Assembly: GCF_003007675.1 (NCBI RefSeq)
Contig: NZ_PXNP01000020.1
Location: forward strand, 1 to 64,000
Direction: 5' to 3'
Source: Marinobacter fuscus
Lineage (GTDB): Bacteria; Pseudomonadota; Gammaproteobacteria; Pseudomonadales; Oleiphilaceae
Length of the DNA: 64,000 nt
The translations under genes and the position numbers were made by a program. The notes beneath the pieces are model-generated. The model did not search any database and was not told the DNA's origin. It saw only the letters and a program-made list of their open reading frames with translations. Positions 46,513 through 56,428 of this stretch are shown here, piece by piece. Position 1 is the stretch's first letter. Every line of letters begins with the position of its first letter.

Positions 46513-49112
46513 GGGTTCCGCTCCTTGTGGGTTTTGGGCATTTGATGGGGCTTGAACAGGCGCAGCCGGTTGGCGTTGCTGACCACAGTAACCGACGACA
46601 GCGACATGGCGGCACCGGCCAGAATCGGGCTCATCAGAATGCCCCAGACCGGGTACAGCAGCCCGGCGGCCACGGGAATGCCCAGGGAGTTGTAGATAAA
46701 GGCGCCAAACAGGTTCTGGTGAATGTTCTTCACCGTGGCCCGGGAGATCTCGATGGCATCGGGCACACCGTGCAGCGAGCCACGCATCAGGGTGATCGCG
46801 GCGCTTTCGATGGCCACATCGGTGCCAGTACCGATGGCAAAGCCCACGTCGGCGGCCGCCAGCGCCGGGGCATCGTTGATCCCGTCACCGACCATGGCCA
46901 CGGAATAGCCCTGGCCGCGCATTTCACTGACCACCTGGGCCTTGTCCTCGGGCAGAACCTCGGCGCGGTAATCGTCGATACCGGTTTTGGCCGCAATAGC
47001 CCTGGCGGTGGCGTCGATATCGCCGGTCACCATCATCACTTTGATGCCCGACCGGTGCAGCCGCTCAATGGCGGCAGCGGAGTCTTCCTTGATGGCATCG
47101 GCTACCCCGATTACCCCCAGAACCTGGCTACCCAGCGCCAGAAACAGGGGGGTTCCGGCCTGTTCGATTATTTCGTCTGCAGCCTGGGATACCCGAGAGA
47201 CCGACAATCCTTGGCTTTCCAGCCAGCGGCGGTTACCCAGGCGCAGGGGCTGGCCTTCGAACTCGCCTCGCACGCCTTTGCCGTTGAGGGCCTCAAAGCC
47301 ACTGACTTTTGCGGGTGGGATGTCCTGCTCCCGGGCGTAGCTGACAATCGCCTCGGCCAGTGGGTGCTCGGAATGCTGCTCCAGACCCGCGGCCAGGCCG
47401 ATCAGCTGGTGTTCACCCTGGCCTTCGGCGTGAACCCGAATCACCGTCGGGCGGCCCTCGGTAATGGTGCCGGTCTTGTCAAGAATCACCAGGTCCAGTT
47501 TGCCCGCGGTTTGCAGAGCATCGCCCTGGCGAATCAGGGCACCGTATTCTGCCGCCTTGCCCACGCCTACCATCACCGACATGGGTGTCGCCAGCCCCAG
47601 GGCGCAGGGGCAGGCAATGATCAGTACGGTGGTGGCGGCCACCATCATGTGTACCACGGCAGGCTCGGGGCCCAGGTTGTACCAGACCAGTGCCGCAGCC
47701 ACGGCAATCAGCATCACCGAGGGCACGAACACGGAGGAAATCTTATCCGCCAGACGACCAATGGCCGGTTTCGAGCCCTGGGCCTTTTTCACCAGCCGGA
47801 TAATCTGGGCCAGGGCGGTTTCGCTGCCCACCCGGGTGGCCCTGTAGATGATGGCACCATGGGTATTGAGGGTGCCTGCGGACACTTCATCCCCTTCGCC
47901 CTTGCTGACGGGCATGGGTTCGCCGGTCAGCATGCTCTCATCAATTCGCGTGTTGCCCTCGGTGATGACCCCATCCACCGGCAGCTTTTCACCGGGCCTT
48001 ACCCGCAGGTGATCGCCCTGGCGAACCTGATCAATGGGCAGGTCCTGCTCTTCACCGTTACGGATCACCCGGGCGGTTTTGGCCTGCAAGTCGAGCAGTC
48101 GACGGACCGCTTCAGAGGTTTTGCCCTTGGCTCGCAGTTCCAGGGCCTGGCCCAGGTTGATCAGGCCGATGATCATCGCCGAGGCTTCAAAGTACACATG
48201 GCGTGCCATCTCGGGCAGGGCTTCGGGCACGCTGGCCACCACTATGGAATACAGCCAGGCGGTGCCGGTGCCCAGGGCGATCAGGGTGTCCATGTTGGCG
48301 TTGTGGTGGCGGAAAGCTTTCCAGGCACCGGTGTAGAAATGGCCACCGGTGGCGATCATCACCCCGAGGGTGAGAATGCCCAGGTTGATCCAGGTAAGCT
48401 GGTTGGCTTCGGTCACGGTCATGCTGCCGAAGCCCATGCCCCAGATCATCAGCGCCAGCCCCAGGCCAAGACTGATGGCCATTTTCACCAGCAGCACCCG
48501 GTACTGTTTCTTATCCTGCTGTTGTTTGTCCTGATCGGCCTGATCCGGGTCTTCGAGCACCCGGGCGCCATAACCGGCACTCTCAACTGCCTTGATCAGT
48601 GCATCCGGAGCCGCTTGCCCGTGAGCTGTGGCGGTGCCATCCGCCAGGTTCATGTGGGCGTGCTCAACCCCGGGCACCGAGTGCAGGGCCTTTTCGATGC
48701 TGTTGACACAAGAGGCGCAGGTGGCGCCCGTGACCGCCAGCACAATGGCGTCGCTCTGGCTGGGTACGGTATCCGGCGCAGCCGATGGCGCGTCATGTTT
48801 ATTGGCACAGGCTGATGGTTGCTCCGGGGGTGGGTTAGTGGCCCCGGATGTTTTTGCCGCGCAACAGGCTTTTGGCTGTTCGGCTGCTTCAGCCATGACT
48901 TCGGCGGGATAGCCGGTGTCGGACACAATGCGCGCAGCTTCCGCCAGATCGGTTGATTCCGGCAGGGCAACGGTCTGCGCTTCCAGATTCACCTCCACCA
49001 GGTCCGTGTTGCCCACCAGGGGTTCCAGGGCATTGCGGATTTTTTTGGCGCAGCCCTGGCAGGAGGCCCCGGAAATACTCAGCGCGGTTTTCAGTACCGG
49101 TGTGTCTGTCAT
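46509..49112 (-). CDS. copA: Copper-exporting P1B-type ATPase
   Basis: 867 residues. Two N-terminal heavy-metal-associated domains carry Cys18-x-x-Cys21 and Cys132-x-x-Cys135, joined by a linker that itself has four cysteines (KACCAAK, SACANK). Eight membrane helices follow, with the transport motif ACPCALG, the phosphorylation site DKTGTI, HP motif EHPLAEA and [11 protein letters not shown]. It pumps Cu(I) to the periplasm. Start codon lies 4 bases after the MerR regulator gene stop. Confidence 0.94.
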   Translation of the reverse strand: MTDTPVLKTALSISGASCQGCAKKIRNALEPLVGNTDLVEVNLEAQTVALPESTDLAEAARIVSDTGYPAEVMAEAAEQPKACCAAKTSGATNPPPEQPSACANKHDAPSAAPDTVPSQSDAIVLAVTGATCASCVNSIEKALHSVPGVEHAHMNLADGTATAHGQAAPDALIKAVESAGYGARVLEDPDQADQDKQQQDKKQYRVLLVKMAISLGLGLALMIWGMGFGSMTVTEANQLTWINLGILTLGVMIATGGHFYTGAWKAFRHHNANMDTLIALGTGTAWLYSIVVASVPEALPEMARHVYFEASAMIIGLINLGQALELRAKGKTSEAVRRLLDLQAKTARVIRNGEEQDLPIDQVRQGDHLRVRPGEKLPVDGVITEGNTRIDESMLTGEPMPVSKGEGDEVSAGTLNTHGAIIYRATRVGSETALAQIIRLVKKAQGSKPAIGRLADKISSVFVPSVMLIAVAAALVWYNLGPEPAVVHMMVAATTVLIIACPCALGLATPMSVMVGVGKAAEYGALIRQGDALQTAGKLDLVILDKTGTITEGRPTVIRVHAEGQGEHQLIGLAAGLEQHSEHPLAEAIVSYAREQDIPPAKVSGFEALNGKGVRGEFEGQPLRLGNRRWLESQGLSVSRVSQAADEIIEQAGTPLFLALGSQVLGVIGVADAIKEDSAAAIERLHRSGIKVMMVTGDIDATARAIAAKTGIDDYRAEVLPEDKAQVVSEMRGQGYSVAMVGDGINDAPALAAADVGFAIGTGTDVAIESAAITLMRGSLHGVPDAIEISRATVKNIHQNLFGAFIYNSLGIPVAAGLLYPVWGILMSPILAGAAMSLSSVTVVSNANRLRLFKPHQMPKTHKERNP

Positions 49113-49115
49113 GGC

Positions 49116-49550
49116 TCAGGACTCCCCGCAACAGGATGACGCGGATGGGTCATCCCAGTGTTCAATCAATCGACAGATGGTGTGGCCGTCGGGCGTGCCA
49201 TCGGGCATATCTTCCCAGGCCGAAAGCGCCGCCACCATGCGCTCGCGCAACTGTTGCAACTCGGCAATTTCCCGTTCCACGTCGGCCAATCGGCGCTGAA
49301 AGACATCCCGCACCATGGGGCAGGGGGAGTGGTGATCATCCGCCTGTTCCAGAATGCGGCGGACTTCCGGCAGTGAAAAGCCCAGCTGCCGGGCCTTGCG
49401 GGCAAAGCGCAGGCGGCGCAGGTCGTCGGCGTTATATTCCTGGTAGTTGTTGTCCGGGTTCCGGCCCGGGTGCAACAGGCCCTCTCGGGTGTAGAACCGG
49501 ACGGTATCCGGACTAACGCCAGCGGCGGTGGCGATGTCTTTGACTTTCAT
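49116..49550 (-). CDS. MerR-family metal-responsive regulator (CueR-like)
   Basis: 144 residues. N-terminal helix-turn-helix (MKVKDIATAAGVSPDTVRFY), dimerisation helix, and a C-terminal TICRLIEHWDDPSASSCC segment like the Cys-x(n)-CysCys end of CueR/ZntR proteins. Copper is the likely signal because copA follows directly. The chosen ATG precedes the domain; upstream in-frame sequence has no conservation. The operon's promoter has the classic MerR spacing, so it autoregulates. Confidence 0.88.
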   Translation of the reverse strand: MKVKDIATAAGVSPDTVRFYTREGLLHPGRNPDNNYQEYNADDLRRLRFARKARQLGFSLPEVRRILEQADDHHSPCPMVRDVFQRRLADVEREIAELQQLRERMVAALSAWEDMPDGTPDGHTICRLIEHWDDPSASSCCGES

Positions 49551-49643
49551 AAGCGTTGCCCAAGCGGTTGCGATACAAGTGAGGCTCACAAACCTGGCTG
49601 GAGAGTTCCCGCACTCGTACGACAAACTCCAGCTCCGGACTAT

Positions 49644-49675
49644 AGAGTAAAACCTGTGACCAACTCACAGGTCAA
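49644..49675 (-). promoter_or_regulatory. MerR-type promoter and operator of the copper operon
   Basis: Minus strand: TTGACC (-35) and TACTCT (-10) are separated by 20 bp. The spacer holds ACCTGTGA-N5-TCACAGGT, a perfect 8-bp dyad (49652-49672). An over-long spacer with an intervening dyad is the diagnostic MerR-family arrangement, where metal-bound regulator untwists the DNA. The start of the regulator gene is about 94 bases downstream. Confidence 0.88.
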
Positions 49676-49690
49676 ACCGTTTGGGGGGAA

Positions 49691-50011
49691 TCAGGAGGGG
49701 GTATTGCGGGCGCGCAGAAAAACACCGCAGGATTTGCACTGGTCGGGCGCCATCAGTTTGGCCTGCCAGCCGATTTTTGCCTCACAGGCCGGGCACTTCA
49801 AACGCAATTGAAGAACCACGATCGGCGCCACCAGGGCCACCAGAATAAACCCCAGCGAGCCCCAGTCGTCGCCGGAGGAAAGCCCCAGCTGGCTGCTGAA
49901 CACCAGCATCACGATAAGCGCGACAAAAGCAAAGACAAAATAGTTGCGGTTCCAGCGCTCCCAGCGCCGAAGCTGTGAGTCTTGGTCTGCAGTCAGATAT
50001 CGGCCCGACAT
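49691..50011 (-). CDS. Small membrane protein with zinc-ribbon-like C-terminus
   Basis: 106 residues. Two hydrophobic helices (about residues 25-42 and 52-69) follow a polar N-terminus; the C-terminal part has CPAC-N-CKSC, a four-cysteine zinc-ribbon pattern. AGAGAG precedes the ATG. No family name recognised. Neighbours are the copper operon and a c-di-GMP gene on the same strand, with no operon spacing. Confidence 0.65.
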   Translation of the reverse strand: MSGRYLTADQDSQLRRWERWNRNYFVFAFVALIVMLVFSSQLGLSSGDDWGSLGFILVALVAPIVVLQLRLKCPACEAKIGWQAKLMAPDQCKSCGVFLRARNTPS

Positions 50012-50065
50012 AGCTCTCTCTTTTGACAGTGACTTGGCCCCAAGTGTGGCGGGCGGCGCGTGCAA

Positions 50066-52356
50066 TTACAATCGGGGCTGGGCGGGCAGTGCCGGTACCA
50101 GAATACCTTTGGCGATGGCCTGTTCCAGATCCGCCGCAATCAGTGGTTTGCTGATCAGGTAGCCTTGGGCAAAGTCGCACCGGTGGGAGGTCAGGAAACG
50201 CAGGTGAGCGTCGGTTTCCACACCCTCCGCCACCACCTGTATCCCCAGGTTATGGGCCAGGTTGATCACCGCACGGGTAATCACCGCGTTGTCGTGCCTG
50301 TCGGTGACATTGGTGATGAACGAGCGGTCGATTTTCAGTGAGCTTACCGGGAAGTCCCGCAGGTAGGCCAGGGATGAGTAGCCCACACCAAAATCATCGA
50401 TGGCAAGGTTGATACCCAGGTTATTCAGTCGCTGCAGCTGGTTCAGGTTGTGTTCAATGTTTTGGATGAAGATTTCTTCGGTCAGTTCCACTTCCAGCTG
50501 TGCAGGTGAAATGCCTTCGGCCGTCAGGGTGGCCTGGATATCGTCGATTAGGGCGTCGTTGTCGAGTTCGCGCCCGGACAGGTTGACAGCGATTCGAAGG
50601 TGCTCGCAGGCTGTGCCTCGCCAGCGTGCCAGCGTGCCAGCTGCTGGCAGGCGGCCTGCATCACCCAGTGGCCGATTTCGGTAATCCGGCCACTTTCCTC
50701 CGCCAGCGGGATAAAGTCGATGGGTGGCAGCAGCCCCCGACGGGGGTGTTGCCAGCGAATCAGGGCTTCTACACTGGTGATTTCGCCGGTGTCCAGGTTG
50801 AGCTGGGGCTGGTAATGAAGTACGAATTCGTTATTGGCCAGGGCGCGGCTGAGATCCTGATCCAGCTCCAGGCGCAAGACTTCACGGTTCTGCATGCCTT
50901 CGGTGTAGAACTGGTAGCTGGCCCGGCCCTGCTCCTTGGCGCGGTAAAGGGCGATGTCGGCGTTGCGCAGCAGATTGTCGGCATCCAGGCCACTCTGGGG
51001 ATAGACCGCCACGCCCATGGTCGCGGTAATGGTATGGCGGTTGCCCTGGACGTCAAACGGGTTTAGAAAACAGCCTTTAATCTGGCCCAGCAGGTGGATA
51101 ACGTCGTCAATGTCGTCGACATGCTGCTGGCAGACCATGAATTCGTCACCGCCGGAGTAGGCCACCAGAATCCGTTCATTGCTGAGTTGATTCAGGCGCT
51201 CGGACACCCGAACCAGCAATTCATCTCCGAACTGATGGCCCAGGGAGTCGTTGAGCATCTGGAAGCGATCCAGGTCAATCATCACCAGTGCCAGCTGGCG
51301 CGATTGCCGCTCTGCCAGATTAATGGAGTGGGACAAGTCTTCCATAAAGAAGCGCCGATTAGCCAGGCCTGTCAACGGATCGTTGGATTCAAGGCGTTCC
51401 AGGTCCGACTGAATGGCAATGCGCTGTGCGATTTCCTGATCCAGTTCCTGCCGGGTTTTCAACAGCGCCTGTTTGCGCTTGAGCATAAGCTGAGCCAGCA
51501 GGATGGTAAGACTAGTCAGTATGCCCATAATCAACAGGGTGCTGAAGGTACGATTGGGCCAGTCACTGCGCTGACGCTCTACCCAGGCGGTGGTAGGGGC
51601 CAGGGTCAGCGACCAGAACAGCCGCGGTAACACCACGGGAACGGTGTATTCGAGATCCGGATCAATATCGGCCGAGGTATTCAGTCGGTACACCCGTTGC
51701 CCCTGCGGGATGATGGTCACCTGAAACTGCTCGAGCACCCGCTGGGTCAGGAGTTGCCGCGCCAGTACGTCGATTTGAAAAACCCCGGCCACAAAGCCAT
51801 TGTTGTTTTCACCCTCGCCGACCGGCTGGTAGATTACGATGCCCTCGCCACCCTGAATCAGATCCAGGATGCCGGAGATATAGAACTGTCCGGATTCCGC
51901 CGCGCGCTGGAGTGCGGCGTGTGACTGCTCGGCGTCGGCCATGTTCCGGCCAAGGGCTTTGGGGTTACCGTTCATGGATTCCAGCCACCGGATCACATAA
52001 TCTGTGTCGATCCAGTTGATGCTGTGGTAGCTGCCAAAGTCTGCCAGATAATTTTTTACGTCTCCGCGCCAGGCCGATTCCGTCATCGCCGGATTCAACA
52101 GCATGCGTTTGGCAATTCGCCCCACGGCCTCCACATGCAACATGAACTCCCGCTCCAGGGAATTGGCGAGTGCGAGGGCTTCGTTTTCCAGATTGGTTTG
52201 GATTTGCTGGTTGTCTTGCTGAATAAGACCGAACCGCAGACCGGTCGCCATGGCCAGGAACGCCAGGAAAACCAGCACAGTAAACGCATGGCTCATCAGC
52301 GCACGTATCACCGGCCGGGCTGGTGTGTCGGGCTGATCCAAAGTGCTCTCCCCCAT
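50066..52356 (-). pseudogene. Frameshifted membrane GGDEF-EAL protein
   Basis: Residues ~1-300 are two membrane helices around a CHASE-like periplasmic sensor; then GGDEF with YSGGDEFMV intact, then EAL starting at VEALIRWQHP. At about residue 571 an exact 8-bp tandem duplication (50621-50636) shifts the frame, so the first chain stops after ~30 foreign residues (ending ANSTTTP). The remaining EAL half (with IAVNLSGREL, ELTEE, DDFGVGYSS, EGVET) continues in another frame. Deleting one 8-bp copy gives exactly 761 codons without a stop. It may be a real switch or a recent lesion. Confidence 0.85.
50621..50640. repeat. 8-bp tandem duplication CCAGCGTG x2 plus partial
   Basis: CCAGCGTG repeats twice without gap and is followed by CCAG, inside the EAL-coding part of the gene. 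The length is not a multiple of three, so gain or loss of a copy changes the frame. Confidence 0.95.
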
Positions 52357-52514
52357 AGCGTTAGCGTGTTTCTTCTAATGATTGTTATCGGGGAATTATG
52401 TCAGAGCAGCCGGACTGGTGACAGGTTTTATGTCAAAATGAGATCGATAATTTGACGTTTTCGGAGTACCGGCACCTGCCCCGCCGGTACGGGGCATTGG
52501 CGCCGCGGGGTTGT

Positions 52515-52949
52515 TCAGGCCCTGGCAGGCGTATTGATGCCCAGCTTCGGAATTTCCTGTTTGGGGCAGTGATCCATGACAACGGTAAGGCCGGCGGCTT
52601 CTGCACGTGCCGCACCGGTTTCGTTAATCACGCCAATCTGTAACCAGAGTGCCGGAATGTTGAGTTCGATGGCCTGATCAATGATGGCATCGGTGCGCTC
52701 GGGCGCCAGAAACAGTTCGGCCATGTCTACCGGCACGGGCACAGAGGCCAGGTCGGCGTAGACGGTTTCGCCCAGCACCTGTTGGCCTGCCAGCCGGGGA
52801 TTCACCGGGATCATCCGGTAGCCCTGCTGTTGCAGGTATTCCATCACCTCGTGGGAGGGGCGGTTGGTTTTCTCGCTGGCGCCCACCAGGGCAATGGTGC
52901 GAACGCGTTCAAGTAGCTGGCGCATCTGATCCGGGCTGTTGGCTGGCAT
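52515..52949 (-). CDS. CoA-binding domain protein (YccU-like)
   Basis: 144 residues, one Rossmann-like CoA-binding domain: IALVGASEKTNRPSHEV near the N-terminus, MIPVNPRL and the C-terminal VVMDHCPKQE are the conserved stretches of YccU/CoA_binding_2 proteins. Role unknown. Starts 15 bases after folX, so probably the last gene of folE-folX-yccU. Confidence 0.87.
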   Translation of the reverse strand: MPANSPDQMRQLLERVRTIALVGASEKTNRPSHEVMEYLQQQGYRMIPVNPRLAGQQVLGETVYADLASVPVPVDMAELFLAPERTDAIIDQAIELNIPALWLQIGVINETGAARAEAAGLTVVMDHCPKQEIPKLGINTPARA

Positions 52950-52964
52950 TGGGTAACGGCTCCT

Positions 52965-53342
52965 TCAGTCTGGGCGGGTGGATTCGAGCGTAACCGAAAC
53001 TGATTCGGCGTAGCGTAACGCATGGGGCTTGTCGATTTCGACCCGGGCCCAGGTGACCGCCTGATGTTCCATCACGATGGCCAGTACTTCGTGAGTCAGT
53101 CGCTCCAGCAGCGCAAAACGCTGGCCATCAACGTGGCCGATGATCTGCTTGGTAATGGTGCGATAGTTCAGGGCCGCCGAAATCTCGTTGCGGTCAATAG
53201 CATCGGAGGCGTCGTAGGTCAGGCAGACATTGATCACGACGTCCTGCTGGTTGTTGATTTCTTCTTCCTTGATGCCGATGTAGGCACGCAGTAGCAGATT
53301 TTTGATGCGTACACGGGCCAGAGGGGCCTGGTGATCAGACAT
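52965..53342 (-). CDS. folX: Dihydroneopterin triphosphate 2'-epimerase (FolX)
   Basis: 125 residues of the FolB/FolX fold. [31 protein letters not shown] and [12 protein letters not shown] agree closely with E. coli FolX and less with FolB. The enzyme epimerises 7,8-dihydroneopterin triphosphate, a pterin branch linked in pseudomonads to tetrahydromonapterin. It is 23 bases after folE. A FolB-like aldolase role cannot be fully excluded. Confidence 0.85.
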   Translation of the reverse strand: MSDHQAPLARVRIKNLLLRAYIGIKEEEINNQQDVVINVCLTYDASDAIDRNEISAALNYRTITKQIIGHVDGQRFALLERLTHEVLAIVMEHQAVTWARVEIDKPHALRYAESVSVTLESTRPD

Positions 53343-53365
53343 GACAGCTCCTGAAATATCGGGTA

Positions 53366-53935
53366 TCAGCGATTGTTCGAGATCAGCGTAAGGAACTCGG
53401 TACGGGTGGCCTGGGACTTGCGGAACTGGCCCAGCATCATGGAGGTCTTCATTCGGGAGTTCTGTTTCTCGACACCCCGCATCATCATGCACATGTGCTG
53501 GGCTTCGATGACCACGGCCACACCGGCGGCCTGGGTAACGCTTTCTACCGCTTCGGCGATCTGCCGGGTAAGATTTTCTTGAATCTGCAGCCGCCGGGCA
53601 TACATATCGACAATGCGGGCGAATTTAGATAGGCCCAACACCTTGCCCTGGGGCAAGTAGGCAATGTGGCACTTGCCGATGAACGGCAGCATGTGGTGTT
53701 CGCACAGGCTGTAGAGCTCGATGTCCTGAACCACCACCATTTCATCCATGGCCGATTCGAATACCGCGTTGTTCACCAGCTCTTCCAGGTTTTGCTGGTA
53801 GCCATGGGTGAGAAACTGCATGGCCTTGGCGGCTCGCTTGGGGGTGTCCTGAAGGCCTTCGCGCTGTGCGTTCTCGCCCAGCCCGGTGATTATGCTGCGG
53901 TAGTGGTCGGTCAGATCGTCAAGGGGTGCGTACAT
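53366..53935 (-). CDS. folE: GTP cyclohydrolase I
   Basis: 189 residues. Zinc ligands and catalytic pieces are [18 protein letters not shown] (in parts), [10 protein letters not shown], and [12 protein letters not shown]. It converts GTP to 7,8-dihydroneopterin triphosphate, the first step of folate and pterin synthesis, and supplies FolX directly. The ATG was preferred over a TTG 12 codons upstream, which has no ribosome binding site. Confidence 0.95.
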   Translation of the reverse strand: MYAPLDDLTDHYRSIITGLGENAQREGLQDTPKRAAKAMQFLTHGYQQNLEELVNNAVFESAMDEMVVVQDIELYSLCEHHMLPFIGKCHIAYLPQGKVLGLSKFARIVDMYARRLQIQENLTRQIAEAVESVTQAAGVAVVIEAQHMCMMMRGVEKQNSRMKTSMMLGQFRKSQATRTEFLTLISNNR

Positions 53936-54038
53936 AGGGATTTCCGGTTTGGTGTTGCTGACAAAGGCCAAAGCTTAAGGGAAATGCACGGTTAACTCCA
54001 AACGATTACGCGATCCGGCGGTAAAAGGATCAGTGCGC

Positions 54039-55109
54039 TCAGGCAGGGGCGACCTCATCGGGGGCATTGTCACCCGGCCCCAGGAGAGGCTCGGCCTGCA
54101 ACGCTGCGTCGGGCCGTGACGCATTGACCACCTGATTGCGGCCCAGGGCTTTGGCCTGGTACAGGGCCTGGTCTGCCCGGTTCAGCCACACCGACCAGGT
54201 TTCACCCTGGCTGACCTCGGCCACGCTGGCGCTGGCGGTCAGGGTAATGTCGTTCAAGAAGGGCCGGGCACTGATGCTGGTCAGAAGCTGGCGGGCCAGG
54301 CGGTCGGCGTCTTTGTGCCGGGTTTCCGGCAGTACGATCATGAACTCTTCGCCCCCGATGCGGAACAACTGGTCGCTTTCGCGCAGCCGTTTGCGAAGGC
54401 GTTGGGCCATTTCTTTCAGCACCTTGTCGCCCGCCAGGTGGCCCCAATGGTCGTTGATGCTTTTGAAGAAATCCAGGTCGATAAGCACCAGGCTGGACAC
54501 CCGTTCATAGCGCTCGCGTATTTGTATCTGGGCATTCAGGATATCGGCCAGTTGTGAGCGGTTGAGACAGCCGGTGAGGGGGTCGGTGGTGGCGAGCCGG
54601 GTCAACTCGGCCTGCAGTCTGCCTACCAGCCAGGCAAAGATCATGGCAAACAGGCAGCTGAGCCCGAGCGAAAAAGTGATGCGCCAGAAATCCGCCTCGG
54701 GAAACTTGTAGAAGGCAACGACGGACATAATCGAGAGGAACAGGCTGTTGAAGACAATGGCTTCTTTCAGGGGTAACAGAAAAAACAGGGCGATGGCCGC
54801 GGGGTAGGCCCAATAAAGCCCGGAATGGCCATTGATGATGGTGGAATAGGTGGCACACACCACCGCAAGCAGCGGGAACAGGCGGCCCTTGAGAAAATAG
54901 GTGTCGCGCAGCCGGAGCAGGGCTATCACCACCAGGGCGTTGCCACAAAACAGAATCAGCAGGGCGGACAGTAACGGATGCCCTTGCTTCCACTGCACCA
55001 GTACCAGCGGTGCGACGGCGATAAACGCCCAGAAATGCAGGTGATACACCAGTTGGCGCTTGAAACCGATGACCGCCAGAGTCGGATTGGTGGCCGTCGT
55101 ATTCGGCAT
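54039..55109 (-). CDS. Membrane diguanylate cyclase (GGEEF)
   Basis: About 356 residues. Six or so membrane helices form an integral-membrane sensor region, followed by a GGDEF domain with RIGGEEFMIV. RESD five residues earlier is a complete I site, so product inhibition is expected. The start is uncertain: MPNTTATNP is used here, but a GTG five codons upstream (VNPFAMP) has a G-rich stretch before it. It lies 103 bases before folE on the same strand. Confidence 0.87.
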   Translation of the reverse strand: MPNTTATNPTLAVIGFKRQLVYHLHFWAFIAVAPLVLVQWKQGHPLLSALLILFCGNALVVIALLRLRDTYFLKGRLFPLLAVVCATYSTIINGHSGLYWAYPAAIALFFLLPLKEAIVFNSLFLSIMSVVAFYKFPEADFWRITFSLGLSCLFAMIFAWLVGRLQAELTRLATTDPLTGCLNRSQLADILNAQIQIRERYERVSSLVLIDLDFFKSINDHWGHLAGDKVLKEMAQRLRKRLRESDQLFRIGGEEFMIVLPETRHKDADRLARQLLTSISARPFLNDITLTASASVAEVSQGETWSVWLNRADQALYQAKALGRNQVVNASRPDAALQAEPLLGPGDNAPDEVAPA

Positions 55110-55329
55110 GGCAAAAGGATTCACAATCCGCCCCCGGCAGGTACTGTCCGTAAATGAAATCAGTCTAGCATGAGGATGGCGCCTGCAAAGGAAAAACTGA
55201 ATCATCGGTTCGCTTTTGCGCCGCTGGCCCGGCCATGATCAAAATTAGTTATCAACATGATGCAGCACTGTCATTGGCCTGTCGCCGTGCACTTCGATAA
55301 ACTCCGGACACTTTTTTGGGGGACGTTTC

Positions 55330-56412
55330 ATGGCAACTATTCTCAGCCGCTCCCCGGCGTTGACGATTAAAGCCGGGCGTAGGGCATTGCAGCGATTGCA
55401 GCAGAAATCTCTGGGGCCGGAAGATGTCCATGTGATTCCGGGGGCGGCCGGCGGCCCCAAAGCCCTGGGTATCTCCGGGCTCGACAAAGCGATCTTCGGC
55501 GACTGGTTGCCGCAGGTTCCCCAAGAGCGCGCGCTGATTGGCTCGTCGATCGGGAGCTGGCGGTTTGCTGCCATTGCCTCGTCTGATAACCCGAGAGCGC
55601 AGCTGAACCGGCTGGCGGAGTTATACACCAGCCAGCGCTTCAGCAAAGGGGTGCCGGCCGAAGAGGTTACCCGCAAAAGCGTGCTGTTTCTTGATGAGCT
55701 GCTGGGCGGCCGTGAAGAGGCCATTCTTGAGCACCCCTGGTACCGGTTGAATATTATGGTGGTGCGCAGCCTGGGGGCGCTGGCGCACGACACCCGCGGG
55801 CGTCTGGGTATGGGGCTGGCCCGGGCCATTAGTGCCAATATGGTGGGTCGGCAAAGGCTGGGCCGCTACATGGAGCGGGGCATTGTGTACGATGCCCGGC
55901 TGCCGACACCGGTGGCTGAATTGACGGATTTTCCCAGCCACCGGGTTGCCCTCAGCCGTGAAAACCTGTTGCCATCGCTGCTGGCCTCGGCGTCGATTCC
56001 TCTGGTCATGTCGGGTGTTCGAGACATTCCCGGGGCACCGGAAGGCGTTTACCGGGATGGCGGGCTGCTGGACTACCACCTGGATCTGCCTTACGAACAG
56101 CCCGGGGTGGTGTTGTATCCCCATTTCACCGACAAGGTGGTTCCGGGCTGGTTTGATAAGACACTGCCCTGGCGCAAGGGCGATGCCGAACGGCTCCAGG
56201 ATGTCATTCTGGTGGCACCATCGGCGGGTTATCTCGCCAGCCTGCCGGATGGCAAGTTGCCGGATCGGAAAGACTTTGAGAAGTACCTGGGCGATGACGC
56301 CGGGCGGGAGCGGGCGTGGAAGTCCGCTATCGCCGAGAGCGAGCGCCTGGGTGATGAGTTTCTGGAGTTGCTGGCAACCGACCGGCTGCTGGATGTGGTT
56401 CAGCCTCTGTAG
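55330..56412 (+). CDS. Patatin-like phospholipase
   Basis: 360 residues. The oxyanion loop is GAAGGPKAL, the nucleophile Ser73 is in GSSIGSW (GxSxG) and the catalytic Asp is in YRDGGLLD, so the Ser-Asp dyad of patatins is complete. It should cleave acyl esters of phospholipids or other lipids. No signal peptide or membrane segment is seen. The 220-bp gap before it carries no other gene. Confidence 0.87.
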   Translation: MATILSRSPALTIKAGRRALQRLQQKSLGPEDVHVIPGAAGGPKALGISGLDKAIFGDWLPQVPQERALIGSSIGSWRFAAIASSDNPRAQLNRLAELYTSQRFSKGVPAEEVTRKSVLFLDELLGGREEAILEHPWYRLNIMVVRSLGALAHDTRGRLGMGLARAISANMVGRQRLGRYMERGIVYDARLPTPVAELTDFPSHRVALSRENLLPSLLASASIPLVMSGVRDIPGAPEGVYRDGGLLDYHLDLPYEQPGVVLYPHFTDKVVPGWFDKTLPWRKGDAERLQDVILVAPSAGYLASLPDGKLPDRKDFEKYLGDDAGRERAWKSAIAESERLGDEFLELLATDRLLDVVQPL

Positions 56413-56428
56413 TCGGGCTCAGATGGGT

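Noticed and set aside
46503..48815. A 770-codon plus-strand open frame opposite copA
   Set aside because: Same reason: fully antisense to a strong gene, Gly/His/Gln-rich and without homology.
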